DNA of 34,617 nucleotides, taken from the NCBI GenBank assembly GCA_002428935.1, contig DIYG01000117.1, forward strand, positions 1 through 34,617, written 5' to 3'. A program made the translations under genes and the position numbers. Source of the DNA: Halieaceae bacterium UBA6060. Lineage in GTDB: Bacteria; Pseudomonadota; Gammaproteobacteria; Pseudomonadales; Halieaceae. The notes under the pieces were generated by a model. That model was not told the origin of the DNA and did no database searches. It saw nothing but the letters and a program-made list of their open reading frames with translations. Every line of letters starts with the position of its first letter. The stretch's first letter is position 1. Positions 31,116 through 34,617 of the stretch are shown here, in pieces.

Positions 31116-33062
31116 ATGGATCCAAAGGTTATGGATTACCCCACGCAGTTTGATGTCATTGTCATCGGTGGCGGACATGCCGGCACGGAAGCCGCCCTGG
31201 CGGCAGCGCGCATGGGTTCTGCCACGCTGCTGCTAACCCATTCCCTGGATACGGTGGGGCAGATGTCCTGCAATCCCGCCATCGGCGGTATCGGTAAGAG
31301 TCATCTGGTCCGAGAGATCGATGCCCTCGGCGGTGCCATGGCCCGGGCCACAGATCAGGCGGGGATTCAATTTCGCGTACTGAATTCGCGTAAAGGACCA
31401 GCGGTTCGTGCGACGAGAGCTCAGGCCGATCGCGTGCTGTATCGCAATGCCGTGCGACGGATGGTGGAAAGTCAGGAAAATCTGAGCTTGTTCCAGCAAG
31501 CGGTGGACGATCTGCTGACCGAAGGAGACGAAGTTCGTGGCGTGGTTACCCAGACCGGACTGCGCTTCCACGCGCGACAGGTCGTTTTGACCACAGGCAC
31601 CTTCCTCGGTGGTCAAATGCATATTGGTTTGACCCGCGCTGCCGGTGGCCGTGCCGGTGATCCACCGTCCAATGCCCTGGCCGCGCGGCTACGAGAGTTG
31701 CCGTTTCGCGTGGGGCGTCTCAAGACCGGAACGCCGCCGCGTATCGATGCGCGCTCCGTCGCGCTGGATCAGCTCGAGCAACAGTGGGGAGATGAACCTC
31801 GTCCCGTGATGTCGTTCCTGGGCGACCGTGAGGAACACCCGGAACAGCGCTGTTGTTGGATAGCCCACACCCATGAAGGGACCCACGACATTATTCGTGG
31901 TGCCCTGGATCGCTCGCCCATGTATACCGGGGTCATCGAAGGCGAGGGGCCACGCTATTGTCCAAGCGTTGAAGACAAGGTGCAGCGCTTCGCCGATAAA
32001 ACCTCGCACCAGGTTTTTGTAGAGCCTGAAGGTTTATCCACCAACGAGTTGTACCCCAACGGTATTTCTACAAGCTTGCCGTTTGATGTGCAGGTCGCAC
32101 TGGTACGCAGTATCCCGGGTTTTGAACAAGCCCATATCACCCGCCCGGGCTACGCCATCGAGTACGACTTCTTCGACCCCCGGGACCTACGACCGTCCTT
32201 GGAAACCCGTCACATCAACGGCCTGTACTTCGCCGGGCAAATCAATGGCACCACCGGCTATGAAGAGGCTGGGGCTCAGGGATTGCTCGCCGGCTTAAAT
32301 GCAGCGCTGGCGGCCCAGGAACGAGAAGCCTGGTGTCCCCGACGAGACGAAGCTTATCTGGGAGTCCTGGTAGACGACCTCATCACTCTGGGCACCAAAG
32401 AGCCGTACCGCATGTTTACCTCTCGAGCGGAGCACCGTTTGCTACTCCGCGAGGACAATGCGGATCTGCGCCTCACGGAACAGGGGCGTCAGCTGGGACT
32501 GGTGGACGATCATCGCTGGCAGTCCTTTAGCGAGAAGCGAGAGCTTATTGCGCAGGAGCAACAGCGTCTTCAGAAAGCCTTTGTTCACCCCGGTAGCACC
32601 GCTGCGACGATGCTGGCGCCGAAGCTCGGCAAAGCCCTGAGCCGGGAATACAGCTACGCGGAGTTACTCAAGCGGCCAGAACTGTCCTATGACGATCTGG
32701 CTGCCCTGGATGATCAGGCATTGGCTGTGGAAACTTCGGCGATCGCTGCTCAGGCTGCGGAACAGGTGGCTATCCAGGCTCGCTATGCAGGCTATATCGA
32801 TCGCCAGGCGGATGAAATTGCTCGCCTGCAACGCTTTGAAGGGCTCGCGCTGCCGGAAGACTTTGATTACGACGGCGTGTCGGGTCTGTCCCATGAAGTA
32901 AAAGACAAGTTGGTCGCCCAGCGGCCCGCTACCCTGGGTCGTGCTTCGCGTATCCCCGGCGTGACTCCGGCGGCGGTATCGCTACTGCTGGTGCATCTGA
33001 AACGCCGACAGGGATCTAAGAATACGGATTCGGCAGAAGCCACGGCGCAGCAGGCCGGTTGA
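31116..33062 (+). CDS. mnmG: tRNA uridine-5-carboxymethylaminomethyl modification enzyme MnmG (GidA)
   Basis: FAD-dependent partner of MnmE. The 648 residues show the FAD site VIVIGGGHAGTEAALAAARMG, NPAIGGIGKSHLVREIDALGG, TGTFLGG, GRLKTGTPPRID, the dinucleotide-binding region, GYEEAGAQGLLAGLNAA, SRAEHRLLLREDNADLRL and a helical C-terminal domain that binds tRNA and MnmE. The start is uncertain by five codons: ATG at 31116 or ATG at 31131 (MDYPTQFDVI), where E. coli and Pseudomonas proteins begin. Neither has a good ribosome site. Followed by rsmG after 3 bases. Confidence 0.97.
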   Translation: MDPKVMDYPTQFDVIVIGGGHAGTEAALAAARMGSATLLLTHSLDTVGQMSCNPAIGGIGKSHLVREIDALGGAMARATDQAGIQFRVLNSRKGPAVRATRAQADRVLYRNAVRRMVESQENLSLFQQAVDDLLTEGDEVRGVVTQTGLRFHARQVVLTTGTFLGGQMHIGLTRAAGGRAGDPPSNALAARLRELPFRVGRLKTGTPPRIDARSVALDQLEQQWGDEPRPVMSFLGDREEHPEQRCCWIAHTHEGTHDIIRGALDRSPMYTGVIEGEGPRYCPSVEDKVQRFADKTSHQVFVEPEGLSTNELYPNGISTSLPFDVQVALVRSIPGFEQAHITRPGYAIEYDFFDPRDLRPSLETRHINGLYFAGQINGTTGYEEAGAQGLLAGLNAALAAQEREAWCPRRDEAYLGVLVDDLITLGTKEPYRMFTSRAEHRLLLREDNADLRLTEQGRQLGLVDDHRWQSFSEKRELIAQEQQRLQKAFVHPGSTAATMLAPKLGKALSREYSYAELLKRPELSYDDLAALDDQALAVETSAIAAQAAEQVAIQARYAGYIDRQADEIARLQRFEGLALPEDFDYDGVSGLSHEVKDKLVAQRPATLGRASRIPGVTPAAVSLLLVHLKRRQGSKNTDSAEATAQQAG

Positions 33063-33065
33063 ATC

Positions 33066-33710
33066 ATGATGGCATCGGCGCTGGAGTCTCTGCTCGAACA
33101 GGGACTGGAAGAGCTCGGCCTGGCCATCAGTGAGACCCAGCAAATACAGCTCCTGGCCTATCTTGATCTCCTGGCTCATTGGAACCGACGATTCAATCTG
33201 ACCGCCGTGCGCGAGCGTCGGCAGATGGTCACTCGGCACCTTCTCGACAGCCTGGCCGTTGTACCGTTCTTGGGCGCTGCCCAGGTAATTGATGTGGGAA
33301 CGGGAGCAGGTCTTCCGGGCATCCCTCTTGCCATCGCCGATCCGACGCGCCGCTACACGCTTCTTGATAGCAACGGCAAAAAGACTCGATTTCTAGTCCA
33401 GGCTAAAGCGGAATTACTGCTAGATCAGGTTTCCGTGGTCCACAGCCGGGTCGAAGACTACCGCCCCGAAAAACCCTATGGGCAGGTTCTGAGCCGGGCA
33501 TTTACCTCCCTCGATGCTATGATCGCGAGCTGTCATCGACTGGTAGCTGCCGACGGTGAGTTCCTCGCCATGAAAGGCCAAAGGCCCACGGAAGAGTTGG
33601 CTGCGCTGCCTGAGGGCGTGGAGCTGCGGGCCGTAGAGGCCTTACAGATACCGGATCTCAACGAGGAGCGTTGTCTTGTGCGACTGTCCCTAAAGGGCGA
33701 TCGTAAGTGA
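33066..33710 (+). CDS. rsmG: 16S rRNA (guanine-527 N7)-methyltransferase RsmG (GidB)
   Basis: Methylates G527 in 16S rRNA; its loss gives low-level streptomycin resistance in many bacteria. In 214 residues: YLDLLAHWNRRFNLTAVR, RHLLDSLAVVPFL, the SAM-binding DVGTGAGLPGIPLAI, LLDSNGKKTRFL and SRAFTSLDAM are typical. Two ATGs stand side by side at 33066 and 33069; either may start. It ends 49 bases before parA, the usual neighbour. Confidence 0.96.
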   Translation: MMASALESLLEQGLEELGLAISETQQIQLLAYLDLLAHWNRRFNLTAVRERRQMVTRHLLDSLAVVPFLGAAQVIDVGTGAGLPGIPLAIADPTRRYTLLDSNGKKTRFLVQAKAELLLDQVSVVHSRVEDYRPEKPYGQVLSRAFTSLDAMIASCHRLVAADGEFLAMKGQRPTEELAALPEGVELRAVEALQIPDLNEERCLVRLSLKGDRK

Positions 33711-33759
33711 GAGCTTACTTCTCTTTCAGTCAAGGATTTAGGCGAGGATATTCGTAGTT

Positions 33760-34569
33760 GTGGCCAGGATCATAGCGATAGCCAACCAAAAGGGAGGCGT
33801 CGGCAAAACCACTACCTGTGTGAACCTCGCGGCATCTCTGGCGGCCATGGGCAAGCGAGTTCTGCTGGTGGATCTCGACCCTCAGGGTAATGCCACCATG
33901 GGTTCGGGAGTAAATAAATACGAACTCGAGCACAGCGTGTACGACGTGCTGGTGGAAGCGGCCACGATTTCCACGGTGGCCCAGGCTGCCGCGGAAGGTG
34001 GTTTTGATGTGTTGCCCGCGAATGGTGATGTGACAGCTGCCGAGGTCGAGCTCATCAACGAAGACGGTCGCGAGCGTCGCCTGCGCGCCGCCCTGGGTAA
34101 GGTCCAGGCCGATTACGATCTGGTACTTATCGATTGTCCGCCATCCTTAAACTTGTTGACCCTCAATGGTCTGGTTGCCGCCGATGGCGTGATCATAGCC
34201 ATGCAGTGCGAGTACTTTGCTCTAGAAGGGCTTTCCGCCCTTCTCGATACCATTGAACAGGTTCGCTCCAGCGTAAACGTGGCCTTGGAGGTAGAGGGGA
34301 TCTTGCGCACCATGTATGACCCTCGCAACAGTCTCACCAACGATGTGTCGGCCCAGCTCCACGAGCATTTTGGCGATAAAGTCTTTCGTACGGTGATTCC
34401 CCGCAATGTACGCCTGGCGGAAGCGCCCAGTCATGGAGTTCCGGCCATGCATTATGATCGTTACTCCCGCGGGTCTCGGGCCTACATGGCCCTGGCCGGC
34501 GAAATGATTCGCCGCGAGGAACGCGGTGATGGGGCCGGCCCCGCCGCTGGTATCGGAGGACAAGCGTAA
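33760..34569 (+). CDS. parA: Chromosome-partitioning ATPase ParA (Soj)
   Basis: Walker-type ATPase that binds the nucleoid and moves ParB-parS complexes apart. In 269 residues the deviant Walker A is KGGVGKTT (11-18) in IIAIANQKGGVGKTTTCVNLA, followed by VDLDPQGNATMGSG, Walker B-like LVLIDCPPSLNLLTLNGL and the C-terminal RNVRLAEAPSHGVPAMHYDRYSRG. It is the short chromosomal form without an N-terminal DNA-binding extension. GTG start, GAGGA about 13 bases upstream. Its TAA shares one base with the parB ATG. Confidence 0.97.
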   Translation: MARIIAIANQKGGVGKTTTCVNLAASLAAMGKRVLLVDLDPQGNATMGSGVNKYELEHSVYDVLVEAATISTVAQAAAEGGFDVLPANGDVTAAEVELINEDGRERRLRAALGKVQADYDLVLIDCPPSLNLLTLNGLVAADGVIIAMQCEYFALEGLSALLDTIEQVRSSVNVALEVEGILRTMYDPRNSLTNDVSAQLHEHFGDKVFRTVIPRNVRLAEAPSHGVPAMHYDRYSRGSRAYMALAGEMIRREERGDGAGPAAGIGGQA

Positions 34570-34617
34570 TGGCAGCGAAACGACGCGGCTTGGGTAAAGG
34601 CCTTGATGCTCTGCTGG
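34569..34617 (+). CDS. parB: Chromosome-partitioning protein ParB (Spo0J), 3'-truncated by window edge
   Basis: Only the first 16 codons are present: MAAKRRGLGKGLDALL, the typical N-terminus of chromosomal ParB, which interacts with ParA. ParB is a CTP-dependent clamp loaded at parS; its targets are the two sites in recF. Start overlaps the parA stop (TAATG). Confidence 0.9.
   Translation, partial: MAAKRRGLGKGLDALL

Noticed and set aside
1..34617. Insertion sequences, CRISPR arrays, tRNA or rRNA genes, prophage or defence islands
   Set aside because: Read through for transposase motifs, spaced repeats, tRNA-like ends and foreign-looking blocks; none seen. All long frames are core genes.

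Overview
The window is the replication-origin region of a GC-rich gammaproteobacterial chromosome. The gene set and order closely follow the Pseudomonas type: an origin between dnaA and rpmH, with dnaA-dnaN-recF-gyrB leaving on one side and rpmH-rnpA-yidD-yidC-mnmE, then mnmG-rsmG-parA-parB, on the other. Differences from Pseudomonas (trkH next to trkA, rmuC between gyrB and glyS, no tsaC between dprA and hemF, a ClbS-like gene beside a gamma carbonic anhydrase) fit a marine Cellvibrionales/Halieaceae-like lineage. That placement is an inference from gene order and protein resemblance only.

Left part (1-5900): the 3' part of a MATE/DinF exporter converges on and overlaps a yheV-like zinc-ribbon gene. 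Next come a ClbS/DfsB-family gene, a gamma carbonic anhydrase and, on the minus strand, dprA, hemF and aroE. A 246-bp gap between dprA and hemF carries a good minus-strand promoter. It lies where Pseudomonas has tsaC.

Middle-left (5900-19300): a tsaP-like LysM gene (-) diverges from def-fmt-rsmB-trkA-trkH (+), which handles start-Met deformylation, Met-tRNA formylation, 16S rRNA methylation and K+ uptake. A lipid A-type acyltransferase and djlA (-) diverge from glyQ-glyS (+), followed by rmuC (+). The plus-strand genes here run head-on to a leftward fork from oriC, an orientation shared with Pseudomonas as I recall it.

Origin core (19300-27500): gyrB, recF, dnaN and dnaA (all -), then a 943-bp non-coding oriC with two perfect, inverted DnaA boxes around an AT-rich tract, then rpmH and rnpA. 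Two perfect 16-bp parS sites lie inside recF. With parA and the start of parB at the right edge, they make a ParABS segregation system. recF appears to begin at a CTG codon.

Right part (27300-34617): yidD, yidC, mnmE, an AT-rich 463-bp gap with a near-consensus promoter, then mnmG, rsmG, parA and truncated parB.

I saw no mobile element, CRISPR array, tRNA or rRNA, and no undescribed multi-gene system. This is conserved core chromosome. The points worth a second look are small: the parS sites coded into recF, the recF start, a candidate leader peptide with a palindrome before trkA, hairpins before gyrB and rnpA, the missing tsaC, and an AT-rich island before mnmG.
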